A stretch of DNA of 16,197 bases from JAVBOD01 sp031551045 (GTDB lineage Bacteria; Bacteroidota; Bacteroidia; Bacteroidales; UBA932): positions 1 to 16,197 of the forward strand of contig JAVBOD010000028.1 of the NCBI GenBank assembly GCA_031551045.1. The letters run 5' to 3'. The translations under genes and the position numbers were made by a program. Below are positions 1-7,027 of the stretch, piece after piece (position 1 is the stretch's first letter; every line of letters begins with the position of its first letter). The notes under the pieces are model-generated. The model was not told the origin of the DNA. It did not search any database and saw only the letters and a list, made by a program, of their open reading frames with translations.

Positions 1-93
1 GTTCAAAGTTATCTCAATATTTCAAAAACAATCACAACAGGAATCGTTTTGATTTTTACATGTAACTGCTTCTTTATCTTCTATGGCTTGCAT

Positions 94-189
94 TTAGCAT
101 CCCAACAAGAAAAAGAAACACGTAACCATAATTATGATCAAAATAATCATGCCACAACTCGGGTTGCTATTATCAATCGGTTTCTTCAT
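94..189 (-). CDS. Small single-pass membrane peptide, 31 residues, translationally coupled
   Basis: This short reading frame starts with ATG at 189-187 and ends with TAA at 96-94. Its ATG overlaps the TGA that ends the restored frame of the gene upstream (an ATGA overlap), and a GGAGG sits about 5 nt before the ATG, so coupled translation is likely. The product has a short polar, lysine-bearing N terminus (MKKPIDNSNPSCG), then an unbroken hydrophobic stretch from about residue 14 to 30 ending in Cys. This fits one transmembrane helix with the N terminus in the cytoplasm. There is no lipobox at a usual position and I recognise no family. The coupling and the Shine-Dalgarno are seen directly; membrane insertion is inferred. 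It could also be a chance frame in a decaying locus. Confidence 0.45.
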   Translation of the reverse strand: MKKPIDNSNPSCGMIILIIIMVTCFFFLLGC

Positions 190-631
190 CTTACCTCCAC
201 TCTAATATTTTCATATTGCTTGTGCTGCTTGCGTTTCTCAAACCGGTCGATCACAAAGCGCGACACGCCGTCACAGACCATAAATGTACCGCTATCAGCG
301 AGATTTTAAAAATTTGTTCCGACACTTTCAATTGTTGTAAACGAAGATTATCGGTCAGCATCTCATGCAGTTCGTCGTTCGAAAAGTATTGCTTGTCGGC
401 AAAATCAAACGATAAGCACAGTTGTGTGCGGCGCGGTAATGTCTCGTTCTTCTCATTCAGCCGGGTAAATAAGTCGGGGTTCACAAAACGCGTTTTCCCT
501 GAAGCTCCCATCAAATTTGGGTCAAATACTTCCTCCGGATTTTCGAACCGGATAGGGAGTGTTACTTCTTTCCCTGCATGGCCGGTGTGGTAGAATTTAT
601 GTAAAATGCTGGCCACGGCTTTCGGTTTCAT
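186..631 (-). pseudogene. Unrecognised cytoplasmic protein, about 148 residues, broken by one frameshift
   Basis: An ATG at 631-629 is preceded by AGGAGAC at 643-637, a strong ribosome site, and by a good promoter. The frame reads for about 109 codons as soluble, charged protein (MKPKAVASILHKFYHTGHAG at the start; motifs GASGKTRFVNPDLF and SFDFADKQYF) and then turns into low-quality sequence that stops at 251. Near 304-312, in a TTTTTAAAA run on the coding strand, a shift of -1 opens a clean continuation of 39 residues (NLADSGTFMVCDGVSRFVID, then a basic tail) ending in TGA at 188-186. That TGA overlaps the next start codon, which argues that the shifted frame is the true end. One missing A in the run explains it: a real mutation, a sequencing error or, less likely, programmed slippage (no standard slippery heptamer is seen). 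I recognise no family. Confidence 0.6.
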
Positions 632-712
632 AATATGTCTCCTGATAATGAATAGAGTTTCTTTTATCCGAAATCATCAGATGTAGAACACTTCCGTAAA
701 ATAGTCTTATTA

Positions 713-744
713 CAAAGGTAATAAAAAATAGCTCTTCTGTTCAA
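713..744 (-). promoter_or_regulatory. Bacteroidota-type promoter of the 186-631 gene
   Basis: Read on the minus strand, TTG at 744-742 is followed after 21 nt by TACCTTTG at 720-713. This matches the TTG / TAnnTTTG consensus of the Bacteroidota primary sigma factor with normal spacing. Transcription would begin near 706, leaving a leader of about 75 nt before the ATG at 631. Confidence 0.55.
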
Positions 745-777
745 TTATTCATTTAGGTAAAATCATCCTAACATAAG

Positions 778-824
778 AAAAGGGAATAGATTTCGTTGTA
801 ATTTTTGAAATCGTATTCCCTTTT
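778..824 (-). terminator. Intrinsic terminator of the 851-1354 gene
   Basis: AAAAGGGAATA at 778-788 pairs with TATTCCCTTTT at 814-824, and ATTTC pairs with GAAAT further inside. On the minus strand the stem ends in a TTTTCTTAT tract. It lies 27 nt beyond the stop of the minus-strand gene at 851. Confidence 0.7.
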
Positions 825-850
825 CCGGGTTAAGATGCTATTAGACTTGC

Positions 851-1354
851 TTATTTATACTGGGTATTAATCTCTTTTCTTTTTTCCTTTAATGCTTTTT
901 GTTGGTCTTTCAAATCGGCTTGTTTTCGCTTCAAATCTTCCATTTGCCGCTTGAAGTCATCGTTTTGCTTATCAAGCGCCTTCTCTTGCTGGCTGATATC
1001 TTTCAGCTTTTGGTCCTTTTCGGCTTTTAATTGAGCTTTTTCTTGTTTGTCCACTTTTTTAACCGCTCCGTCAAAGTCAACAGGGTCTTTTGATTTTACG
1101 GTACTCACTTGCTCCGGCGTTAAGACATTGGCCAGTTTCTCGTCCCGTTCGTCCTTCGATGCCTGAATACGAGTCCGCTTTTCTTCCGCACTCATCGTAG
1201 GATGTTTTAAAATATCGTCGTGTTGTTTTTGCGTTTGTTTGTTGATTTCCTTTACCTTTTTTTGTTGGGTTTTATCCAGTGTCCCGTCGGGTGCCTGGCA
1301 GAATACGTTGCCGGCCATCAATAATGATAATCCAATAAGAATAAATCTTTTCAT
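851..1354 (-). CDS. Secreted coiled-coil protein with an LTPEQ motif (Spy/CpxP-like in style)
   Basis: The 167-residue product begins with a clear signal peptide (residues 1-20, MKRFILIGLSLLMAGNVFCQ), so it is exported to the periplasm or beyond. The mature part is almost entirely charged and helical. Residues 25-90 carry an LTPEQ motif at 78-82, like the LTxxQ motif of Spy/CpxP-type periplasmic proteins. Residues 95-165 form a long, lysine-rich, heptad-like helix with repeated Q, K, D and L. There is no lipobox ahead of the Cys, and no enzyme motif. The gene stands alone between its own terminator and the divergent dipeptidase gene. A periplasmic chaperone or stress role is a guess from the motif; coiled-coil composition alone can mimic such matches. 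Confidence 0.85.
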   Translation of the reverse strand: MKRFILIGLSLLMAGNVFCQAPDGTLDKTQQKKVKEINKQTQKQHDDILKHPTMSAEEKRTRIQASKDERDEKLANVLTPEQVSTVKSKDPVDFDGAVKKVDKQEKAQLKAEKDQKLKDISQQEKALDKQNDDFKRQMEDLKRKQADLKDQQKALKEKRKEINTQYK

Positions 1355-1409
1355 AAATAATGTGTTTGATTTTTAAATGTAAGTTCTTTTGTTTTGATGT
1401 TAATTAATG

Positions 1410-1417
1410 CAAATATA
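1410..1417 (-). promoter_or_regulatory. Candidate -7 element of the 851-1354 gene
   Basis: On the minus strand the sequence reads TATATTTG, a full match to TAnnTTTG, 55 nt before the ATG at 1354. No TTG lies at the usual distance upstream, so only the -7 half is supported. Confidence 0.35.
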
Positions 1418-1507
1418 CACTTTTTTGTTTATTTAAATATTTTTTATCTATTTATTTAATTATGAATAAATTATATAAATTGCTTAGCGATTGTTTGTTT
1501 ATTTTTT

Positions 1508-1515
1508 TAAATTTG
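1508..1515 (+). promoter_or_regulatory. Candidate -7 element of the C69 dipeptidase gene
   Basis: TAAATTTG matches TAnnTTTG and would start transcription near 1522, just before the ATG at 1540. The nearest TTG triplets upstream are not at ideal spacing. The position also argues against the longer reading frame that begins at 1462, because its first codons would lie upstream of the transcript. Confidence 0.4.
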
Positions 1516-1539
1516 CAACTTCACTATAAAATTGACTCC

Positions 1540-3114
1540 ATGAAAAATTTTTTTCTTATTGCCGTTTATATGCTTGTCGGCAGTTTTGCCCTTGCGCAGG
1601 ACGACAATCGTTTTGAATGTACTACCATTACAGTGGGTAAAAAGGCGTCGGACGACGGTTCGGTACGTACTTCACATACCGACGACAGCCACCGTACACG
1701 TTCGAACATTTATGTGACACCCGCGCAAGGCCATAAACCCGGCGCTACCACAACGATGTATAAACGCACGCCTTGCGATACGACCTTGATGCGAAGTTAT
1801 AACAATACCGCGGTAGGCGAAATTCCGCAAGTGGCGCACACCTTTGCCTTCCTCAATTCGGCCTATCCTTGCCTGAACGAAAAACAATTAGCCATCGGTG
1901 AATCGACGTTCGGCGGACGGAAAGAACTGGAATCCGAAGTAGGTTTAATCGATTGCCAACGCTTGTGCCAACTCATGCTGGAACGTTGTTCCACGGCGCG
2001 GCAAGCCATTCGTACAGCCGGGGAATTATTAGAAAAATACGGTTGGATTGATAGTGGCGAATGTCTTACCATTGCCGATAAAAACGAAGTGTGGCACTTG
2101 GAAATTGTGGGCCCCGGCAAAGGAAAGAAAGGCGCTATTTGGGTAGCCCGGCGTGTGCCCGACGAGCATGTTGCGGTGAATGCTAATGCCAGTACCATTC
2201 ATCAAATCGATACTACGAACCGTGACTTTTTCATGTACTCGAAAAATATTTTCAGCGTAGCTTTGGAGAACGGCTGGTGGAATCCCGAAAACGGGCCCTT
2301 TGAATTTTGCTATGCCTATGCGCCCGATACCCGTACCAGCGTGGCTTGCCGCCGTCGCGAATGGCGCGTGTTCAATTTGCTGGCTCCTTCGTTAAAGTTG
2401 GATCCCAATTCAGAGAACTATCCGTTCTCCGTGAAGCCCGACAAACCGGTAACGCTGGCCGACATGGTACGCGTATTTCAGGATTACTACGAAGGAACGG
2501 CCTTTGATATCCGCAAAAATATTACCGTGGCAAACGACAGCGGAAAAGTAATTATCTCGCCGTTGGCCAATCCTTTTATGACACGTGACGAGTTGAAAAT
2601 GCACCGCGTGAATGGCGGTTGGAATGAGTTGGGTGAGCGGAATATTGCTGTGCGGCAAACCATGTACGGAACCATTATTCAATGCCGCGACTGGCTGCCC
2701 GATGAAATCGGCGGTGTATGTTGGTTTGCTTTGGACAATGTAGCTGCTTCCGTTTATGTGCCGATTTATTGCTGTGTGACGGATTTGCCTTCGACCTACA
2801 AAACCGATGGACGCAAAACGGGCTATAGCCACGAATCGGCCTGGTGGGCATTCAACCGCACGGGAACATTGGCGTACCGTCGTTGGAGCGATACGCGAAA
2901 AGATTTGCAAGCCGTGTGGCAACCGTTGCAAACAGCGTGGTTTACAAATCAGAAAAACATCGAAGCTGAAGCGCTGAAATTGTACGATGCCAAAAAACCT
3001 TTGAAAACAATTAATTTTCTGACCAATTACACGAACAATTGCGCCAACGAAGCTGTAAAAAAAGCATGGAAGTTGGGCGACGATATGTGGACGAAGTATG
3101 AGGGGATGTGGTAA
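1540..3114 (+). CDS. Secreted C69-family dipeptidase (Ntn hydrolase)
   Basis: The 524-residue product has a signal peptide (MKNFFLIAVYMLVGSFALAQ) and then, at Cys27, the start of the peptidase C69 domain: CTTITVGKKASDDGS. In this family, typified by Lactobacillus PepD, this Cys becomes the N-terminal nucleophile after the propeptide is removed; here only about six residues (DDNRFE) lie between signal peptide and Cys. Other family signatures are HTDDSHR, IPQVAHTFAFLNSAYPCLNE, IGESTFGGR and VNANASTIHQI. The expected role is hydrolysis of dipeptides outside the cytoplasm, in keeping with peptide-feeding Bacteroidales. I chose ATG 1540 over the upstream in-frame ATG at 1462 because it places the signal peptide at the N terminus and follows the -7 element. 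The gene ends at its own terminator. Confidence 0.93.
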   Translation: MKNFFLIAVYMLVGSFALAQDDNRFECTTITVGKKASDDGSVRTSHTDDSHRTRSNIYVTPAQGHKPGATTTMYKRTPCDTTLMRSYNNTAVGEIPQVAHTFAFLNSAYPCLNEKQLAIGESTFGGRKELESEVGLIDCQRLCQLMLERCSTARQAIRTAGELLEKYGWIDSGECLTIADKNEVWHLEIVGPGKGKKGAIWVARRVPDEHVAVNANASTIHQIDTTNRDFFMYSKNIFSVALENGWWNPENGPFEFCYAYAPDTRTSVACRRREWRVFNLLAPSLKLDPNSENYPFSVKPDKPVTLADMVRVFQDYYEGTAFDIRKNITVANDSGKVIISPLANPFMTRDELKMHRVNGGWNELGERNIAVRQTMYGTIIQCRDWLPDEIGGVCWFALDNVAASVYVPIYCCVTDLPSTYKTDGRKTGYSHESAWWAFNRTGTLAYRRWSDTRKDLQAVWQPLQTAWFTNQKNIEAEALKLYDAKKPLKTINFLTNYTNNCANEAVKKAWKLGDDMWTKYEGMW

Positions 3115-3149
3115 TACAAAAAGAATTTGAAGAATATTTCAAGGAGGTG

Positions 3150-3186
3150 AACGCGGGGGAAGGAAGATTTCGTCCGCGTTTTTTTA
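3150..3186 (+). terminator. Intrinsic terminator after the C69 dipeptidase gene
   Basis: AACGCGG at 3150-3156 pairs with CCGCGTT at 3174-3180, directly followed by a run of T to 3185. It lies 35 nt after the dipeptidase stop codon. Confidence 0.78.
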
Positions 3187-3254
3187 AAACAATTACTTTC
3201 GTCGGGAAAATTCCGGCGTTTATCGGGAAATAAGCTATATTGACGGAATTGTTA

Positions 3255-3285
3255 TTGCGTCGTAGTATTAGCGGCTTTACTTTTG
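3255..3285 (+). promoter_or_regulatory. Bacteroidota-type promoter of the LiaF-like/kinase/regulator operon
   Basis: TTG at 3255-3257 and TACTTTTG at 3278-3285 are 20 nt apart, a full match to the consensus. Transcription would begin near 3292. This places the in-frame TTG at 3283 inside the promoter, so the coding start must be the ATG at 3313. Confidence 0.65.
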
Positions 3286-3312
3286 TCACATAATTGTAAA
3301 AACAAAAAAAAG

Positions 3313-4104
3313 ATGAAACAAAATAGAATAAAAATCAGCGCCCTTGTTTTCGGCCTTTTAGTAATAGCCGCAGGCGTACTGTTATTTGCTTTTAATGCAA
3401 ATATGCTGCCGATGGATTATAAACCCATTGTATTCTCGTGGCCCATGCTAATGATAGCAGTGGGTTTTATATTGCTGTTCTCGCGGCACAATAGGTTTTC
3501 TGGTATTCTCCTGATGTTAATGGGCGCTTTCTTCTTGTTGCCGAAACTAGATATAGAAGCCTTGTCATTCATGAAAGGCAACGGTTGGGCAATTGCTTTA
3601 ATATTGATAGGAATTTTGGGTGTTTTTCGCGGGGTCTTCAACCTCCACTACCTGTCCAATGGCAAGCGCGGATCCGAGTCTCGCCGTTCGCACAAGCAAT
3701 GGAACGCTGGCAGCAACGAACCTGCTTCACGGACACATTGGCAAGGCTATCCGCGCAATGAAACAGGCTACATCGAACGAAACTATGTGTTCGGCGGATC
3801 GAAAGAAAAACTGCTTATTCCTGATTTTAAAGGAGGAGAAATCAATAGCGTGTTCGGCGGTACGGAATTGGACTTCTCCGGATCGCAATTGGCCGAAGGG
3901 ATTCATTATCTTGAAATCAGCACGGTGTTTGGCGGCGTGGTGCTGTATGTACCGGCCGATTGGAAAATAGAACTCCGGCAAACCCGTGTGTTCGGCTCGT
4001 TCGAAGACAGGCGGCCGCCTGTAAATTTCGAGGTGGACGACAAGCGCGTGTTGATTATTCAAACCGCTTCCGTGTTCGGTGGCGGCGAGCTCCGGTGTAA
4101 ATAA
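3313..4104 (+). CDS. LiaF-like membrane protein with a five-fold VFGG repeat domain
   Basis: The 263-residue product has four hydrophobic segments in its N-terminal half (about residues 8-28, 38-57, 62-77 and 91-110), then a hydrophilic linker (115-150) and a beta-rich C-terminal domain. That domain repeats a VFGG-type turn five times: 159-162, 180-183, 205-208, 226-229 (VFGS) and 254-257, each after about 20-28 residues. This layout matches LiaF-type proteins, in which a DUF2154-like toastrack domain follows a small membrane domain. LiaF of Firmicutes inhibits its cognate sensor kinase in the absence of envelope stress. Here it is the first gene of an operon, 12 nt ahead of a sensor kinase, so a modulating role towards that kinase is a reasonable inference. 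The start at 3313 gives a basic N terminus directly before the first membrane segment. Confidence 0.85.
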   Translation: MKQNRIKISALVFGLLVIAAGVLLFAFNANMLPMDYKPIVFSWPMLMIAVGFILLFSRHNRFSGILLMLMGAFFLLPKLDIEALSFMKGNGWAIALILIGILGVFRGVFNLHYLSNGKRGSESRRSHKQWNAGSNEPASRTHWQGYPRNETGYIERNYVFGGSKEKLLIPDFKGGEINSVFGGTELDFSGSQLAEGIHYLEISTVFGGVVLYVPADWKIELRQTRVFGSFEDRRPPVNFEVDDKRVLIIQTASVFGGGELRCK

Positions 4105-4116
4105 AAATAACTTGTC

Positions 4117-5169
4117 ATGACCGGAAATCCGATACTCCGAAACTACCGCTCGCGTGCATTTTATGCCGGTGCTTGGCTGCTGGTGACCGCCGTTCAGACA
4201 CTTGCCGTGTGGGTGGCCTCCGCTCTGCCTTTCGGATATGCGCTGGCCGACTCGGTGGTATTCTCGGCGCTTTTCGCCATCGGCGCTTTGCTGCTGTGGT
4301 TCTCGGTATACTATAATCCATGGAAAGAACGAAACTGGATTTTCAATTTTATTTACTTGAAATGTCTGGCAATCCTCCTGCTGGCTGCCTGGCTCGGAGT
4401 CGGCTATGTGCTCATGCAATTGCTGTTTGGCGACAGCTCCGGTTATATCCGTTTCCTGAATATTTCGTTATGGTGGAAATTGCCCGAAGGATTGTTCTTC
4501 TACTTAGTGATGATACTGATTTATTACCTGTATATGTACGTCGAAAAAGTGAACGAGCATGCGGACAACGAAATCCGGCTGAACAAATTGCTGAAAGACG
4601 GCGAACTCAATTTATTGAAATCGCAGATTAATCCGCATTTTTTATTCAACAGCCTGAATTCGCTGAATGCACTGATGTTGCAACAGCCGGAACGTGCACA
4701 GCAAATGTTGCTTGCCTTGTCGGATTACTTGCGCTACACCGTGATGGCTACCCGTAACGAGCAGGTGGAGTTGCAGACCGAAATAGAAAACAGCGAACGT
4801 TATTTGATGATTGAAAAATGGCGGTTTGGCGAAAAGTTGTATTATGATTTTGATATAACGCCGGAATGCCTTTCGGCAAAAATTCCTTCGATGCTGTTAC
4901 AGCCTTTGTTTGAGAATGCGGTAAAACACGGTGTTTACGAAAGCACGGAAACCGTACACATCCATGCAAAAATTGAAAGGGAAAGTGATTTTTTGAAAAT
5001 AACAATCAGTAACAATTTTGAAGCCGGAAACCCTGCGCCGCGGAAAGGTTCGGGTACCGGATTAAAAAACACCCATGAACGCCTTCGCTTGCTGTACGGC
5101 GCCGATGCTTCATTGCAAGCTAGAAAAGATGATGGAAAATTTATGGTCATTGTAAAAATTCCGCTATAA
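4117..5169 (+). CDS. LytS/YehU-type sensor histidine kinase
   Basis: The 350-residue product has four membrane segments in residues 15-140 (about 15-35, 43-65, 78-103 and 122-141), a short linker, then a His_kinase domain (PF06580 type). The phospho-accepting His is His174 in SQINPHFLFNSLNSLN. The ATP-binding part follows with the N box LLQPLFENAVKHG (about 250-265) and a glycine-rich GSGTGLKNTHERL near residue 310-322. There is no extracellular sensor domain of any size, so the signal is probably sensed within the membrane or passed on by the LiaF-like protein encoded just upstream. The LytTR regulator encoded 26 nt downstream is the obvious partner. Length and domain order are usual for the family in Bacteroidota. 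Confidence 0.95.
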   Translation: MTGNPILRNYRSRAFYAGAWLLVTAVQTLAVWVASALPFGYALADSVVFSALFAIGALLLWFSVYYNPWKERNWIFNFIYLKCLAILLLAAWLGVGYVLMQLLFGDSSGYIRFLNISLWWKLPEGLFFYLVMILIYYLYMYVEKVNEHADNEIRLNKLLKDGELNLLKSQINPHFLFNSLNSLNALMLQQPERAQQMLLALSDYLRYTVMATRNEQVELQTEIENSERYLMIEKWRFGEKLYYDFDITPECLSAKIPSMLLQPLFENAVKHGVYESTETVHIHAKIERESDFLKITISNNFEAGNPAPRKGSGTGLKNTHERLRLLYGADASLQARKDDGKFMVIVKIPL

Positions 5170-5195
5170 TAGGTTAATTATTAATTTTTTGAATT

Positions 5196-5948
5196 TTGGA
5201 ATCGTTGAATATTATAATTGTGGACGACGAAGCGCCTGCACGCGAAATCATCCGCCACTATTTGCAGGATTATCCGCAGGTGCATATCGCTGCCGAAGCC
5301 GATAATGGTTTCGATGCATTGAAACTTATCAAAGAGCAAATGCCGCAACTTGTTTTCCTCGATGTGCAGATGCCGAAACTCACGGGCTTCGAGTTATTGG
5401 AATTATTGGAAAATCCGCCGGCCGTTGTTTTTTCTACGGCTTATGACCAATATGCTATTCGCGCATTCGAAGAAAATGCGGTAGATTATCTATTGAAGCC
5501 TTACTCGAAACAACGGTTTGCCGTGGCGATGCGAAAAGCATTGGATAAATTGAAATCGGGGAAAATAAATTTAGCTGAAATGCAAAAATTGCAGGAAACA
5601 ATGACGGCTCACTCCAGTGTAATAACCCGGATTGCGGTAAAAGACCATCAGCAGATTTATGTCATTCCGGTACACGAAATCGGGTATATAGAAGCCGATG
5701 GCGATTATGTAAAGCTGCACACAATTAAGGGCGTTTTTTTGAAAGAGAAAACCATGAAATATTTGGAAGAAAATTTACCGGGACAGCAGTTTATCCGCAT
5801 TCACCGCTCATTTATCGTGAATGTAGATGAAGTGGCGAAAATTGAACTATACGAAAAAGAAAATTACCGAGTGCATCTTAAAAGCGGCGAAATATTGAAA
5901 GCCGGCAGCAATGGCTACAAAGCTTTGAAAGCTGCGGTACGAATGTAA
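5196..5948 (+). CDS. LytTR-family response regulator
   Basis: The 250-residue product has a receiver domain (about 4-120) with the acidic pair Asp10-Asp11, the phospho-acceptor Asp56 in FLDVQMPK, Thr81 and Lys101 (LLKPYS), followed by a LytTR DNA-binding domain (about 140-248; motifs IGYIEADGDYVKLHT and FIRIHRSFIVNVDEV). It is the cognate partner of the kinase encoded upstream. The start codon is unusual: an in-frame TGA lies at 5190-5192 and no ATG or GTG precedes the first beta strand, so TTG at 5196 (or the TTG three codons later at 5205) must be used. No Shine-Dalgarno is visible. LytTR proteins usually bind paired direct repeats about one or two helical turns apart; the targets are not known here. 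Confidence 0.95.
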   Translation: MESLNIIIVDDEAPAREIIRHYLQDYPQVHIAAEADNGFDALKLIKEQMPQLVFLDVQMPKLTGFELLELLENPPAVVFSTAYDQYAIRAFEENAVDYLLKPYSKQRFAVAMRKALDKLKSGKINLAEMQKLQETMTAHSSVITRIAVKDHQQIYVIPVHEIGYIEADGDYVKLHTIKGVFLKEKTMKYLEENLPGQQFIRIHRSFIVNVDEVAKIELYEKENYRVHLKSGEILKAGSNGYKALKAAVRM

Positions 5949-5960
5949 CCAAAAGTTTGT

Positions 5961-6003
5961 CATTGCGAAAAATTCCGGCAGCTCTGCCGGGAGTCGAAGC
6001 AAT
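5961..6003 (+). repeat. Intergenic palindromic element with a nested hairpin
   Basis: An outer imperfect inverted pair (ATTGCGA at 5962-5968 and TCGAAGCAAT at 5994-6003) encloses a perfect hairpin, CCGGCAG-CT-CTGCCGG, at 5975-5990. The outer words CATTGCGA and GAAGCAATCTC are like those of dispersed intergenic repeats seen in many bacterial genomes. No T tract follows, so it is not a standard terminator. It separates the regulator gene from the small gene at 6022. Confidence 0.5.
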
Positions 6004-6021
6004 CTCATATCTCTAAAAACA

Positions 6022-6249
6022 ATGAATACACAATCACCCGATATATTGATTTTCCGGACTTCAGTGCAACGGAAGCAAGACCTCTTCCGCATGGCCGGGC
6101 TGCTCGACAAACACCCCTGCATCCGGCGCTGGACGGTGGATATGGAAGATTGGGAAAAAGTGCTGCGCATTGAAAGCGCTGGGATATCGGCCGCCGAAAT
6201 TTCCGATTCTTTGCGAGCAGTGAATATCATGGCGGTAGCATTGCTATGA
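6022..6249 (+). CDS. Small HMA-like (ferredoxin-fold) protein without a metal-binding CxxC
   Basis: The 75-residue product starts with a beta strand (ILIFRTSV), then a helix (about 16-30), a strand with WTVDMEDWEKVLRIE, a second helix (SAAEISDSLRA) and a last strand (IMAVALL). This beta-alpha-beta-beta-alpha-beta order is that of heavy-metal-associated (HMA) domains, but the loop after strand 1 has no CxxC; the only Cys is Cys33. Similar small proteins without CxxC occur in Bacteroidota, so metal delivery should not be assumed. It follows the LytTR regulator after 73 nt that hold a palindromic element, and may be read from the same transcript. No Shine-Dalgarno is evident. The fold is inferred from sequence pattern only. 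Confidence 0.7.
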   Translation: MNTQSPDILIFRTSVQRKQDLFRMAGLLDKHPCIRRWTVDMEDWEKVLRIESAGISAAEISDSLRAVNIMAVALL

Positions 6250-6260
6250 TAGTTATTTCC

Positions 6261-6290
6261 TTGCAATTTGTAAAGAAATGCGTATATTTA
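6261..6290 (+). promoter_or_regulatory. Possible promoter of the 6316-8176 gene cluster
   Basis: TTG at 6261-6263 is followed after 19 nt by TATATTTA at 6283-6290, one mismatch from TAnnTTTG. It would start transcription near 6297, 19 nt before the ATG. Confidence 0.3.
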
Positions 6291-6315
6291 CAGCCGTTCT
6301 TAGACGGAATGATTT

Positions 6316-7008
6316 ATGAGAAAGCGGCTTTTTCTATTTATTTTCATATTAGCGGGAGCATCGGCTGTTGTTGCACAAGCACCTTTATACATCAAAACGC
6401 AAAGCGGCGATGATATAAACCGGCTTTTAGGAACAGCCCGTTTCTTATTTTCCGAATTTCAAGAAGCCAATGTGTTTTTAAGAGACGGGAAGAACTCCGC
6501 ATGGATGAATTACAATTTATTGACGGATGAAATGCAATTTATCGATAAAAAAGGAGATACATTAGCCTTGAAAAACCCCGATAAAGTAATTGCTATTACC
6601 TTTGGAACGCGAGTGTTTAAATACACTGCGAGGGGCTATGTGGAAATATTAGCTACCGGGAAGGATTATAAATCGGAATTACAGGTTAAACGGGCGATTA
6701 AGCAAAGCGCCGCGCAAAAAAACACTCCTTATGGAGGAGTGATAACGAGCGCTGCTTCTATCAAACAGGTGTATAGTAGAGCGGGAGGTGTGTATGAACT
6801 TTTCCCAAGCGAAGCCGTTTCTTATATAAAAGAAAGCTTATTTTATTTAGCTATAGCCGATAAATACAGAATAGCCAATCGTACCGGATTTTTGAAAACT
6901 TATAGTAAACGGAAAAACGCCATTGGAGAATACCTAAAACAACATCCGGTTTCTTTTAATAAAGAAGCAGATATCTTACGGCTGTTTGAATTCTGTGCAG
7001 ACAAATAA
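6316..7008 (+). CDS. Secreted protein of unknown function
   Basis: The 230-residue product carries a signal peptide (residues 1 to about 21, ending ASAVVAQ), so it acts in the periplasm or at the outer membrane. The N-terminal half is beta-rich with strands around DEMQFIDKKGDTLAL and KVIAITFGTRVFKY; the second half is helical and basic, with YLAIADKYRIANRTGFLKTY and a C-terminal segment YLKQHPVSFNKEADILRLFE. That last pattern, a helix followed by a ...V.F.KE.D...LF.F ending, recalls short Bacteroidota secreted proteins of unknown function, but I do not recognise a named family. It lies 19 nt ahead of the MaoC-type gene and probably shares its transcript, yet nothing in its sequence links it to lipid chemistry. 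Confidence 0.8.
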   Translation: MRKRLFLFIFILAGASAVVAQAPLYIKTQSGDDINRLLGTARFLFSEFQEANVFLRDGKNSAWMNYNLLTDEMQFIDKKGDTLALKNPDKVIAITFGTRVFKYTARGYVEILATGKDYKSELQVKRAIKQSAAQKNTPYGGVITSAASIKQVYSRAGGVYELFPSEAVSYIKESLFYLAIADKYRIANRTGFLKTYSKRKNAIGEYLKQHPVSFNKEADILRLFEFCADK

Positions 7009-7027
7009 TAATTATTAATATAAGAAT

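Noticed and set aside
22..93. A 23-codon, Cys-rich frame on the minus strand starting directly after the stop of the membrane micropeptide (TAAATG)
   Set aside because: Too short, with no good ribosome site; the start may be chance. Worth a look only if the micropeptide proves real.
1462..1539. A 26-codon N-terminal extension of the dipeptidase
   Set aside because: It would bury the signal peptide and begins upstream of the probable transcription start.
2410..2931. A 173-codon minus-strand frame inside the dipeptidase gene
   Set aside because: It is antisense to a well-supported C69 gene, with no motif, promoter or ribosome site of its own.
3141..3150. AAGGAGGTGA, a perfect match to the 16S anti-Shine-Dalgarno complement
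   Set aside because: No suitable start codon follows at proper spacing; it runs into the terminator stem of the dipeptidase gene.
3727..4419. A 230-codon minus-strand frame across the LiaF-like and kinase genes
   Set aside because: It is antisense to two well-supported genes and has a low-complexity, His- and Arg-rich product typical of shadow frames.
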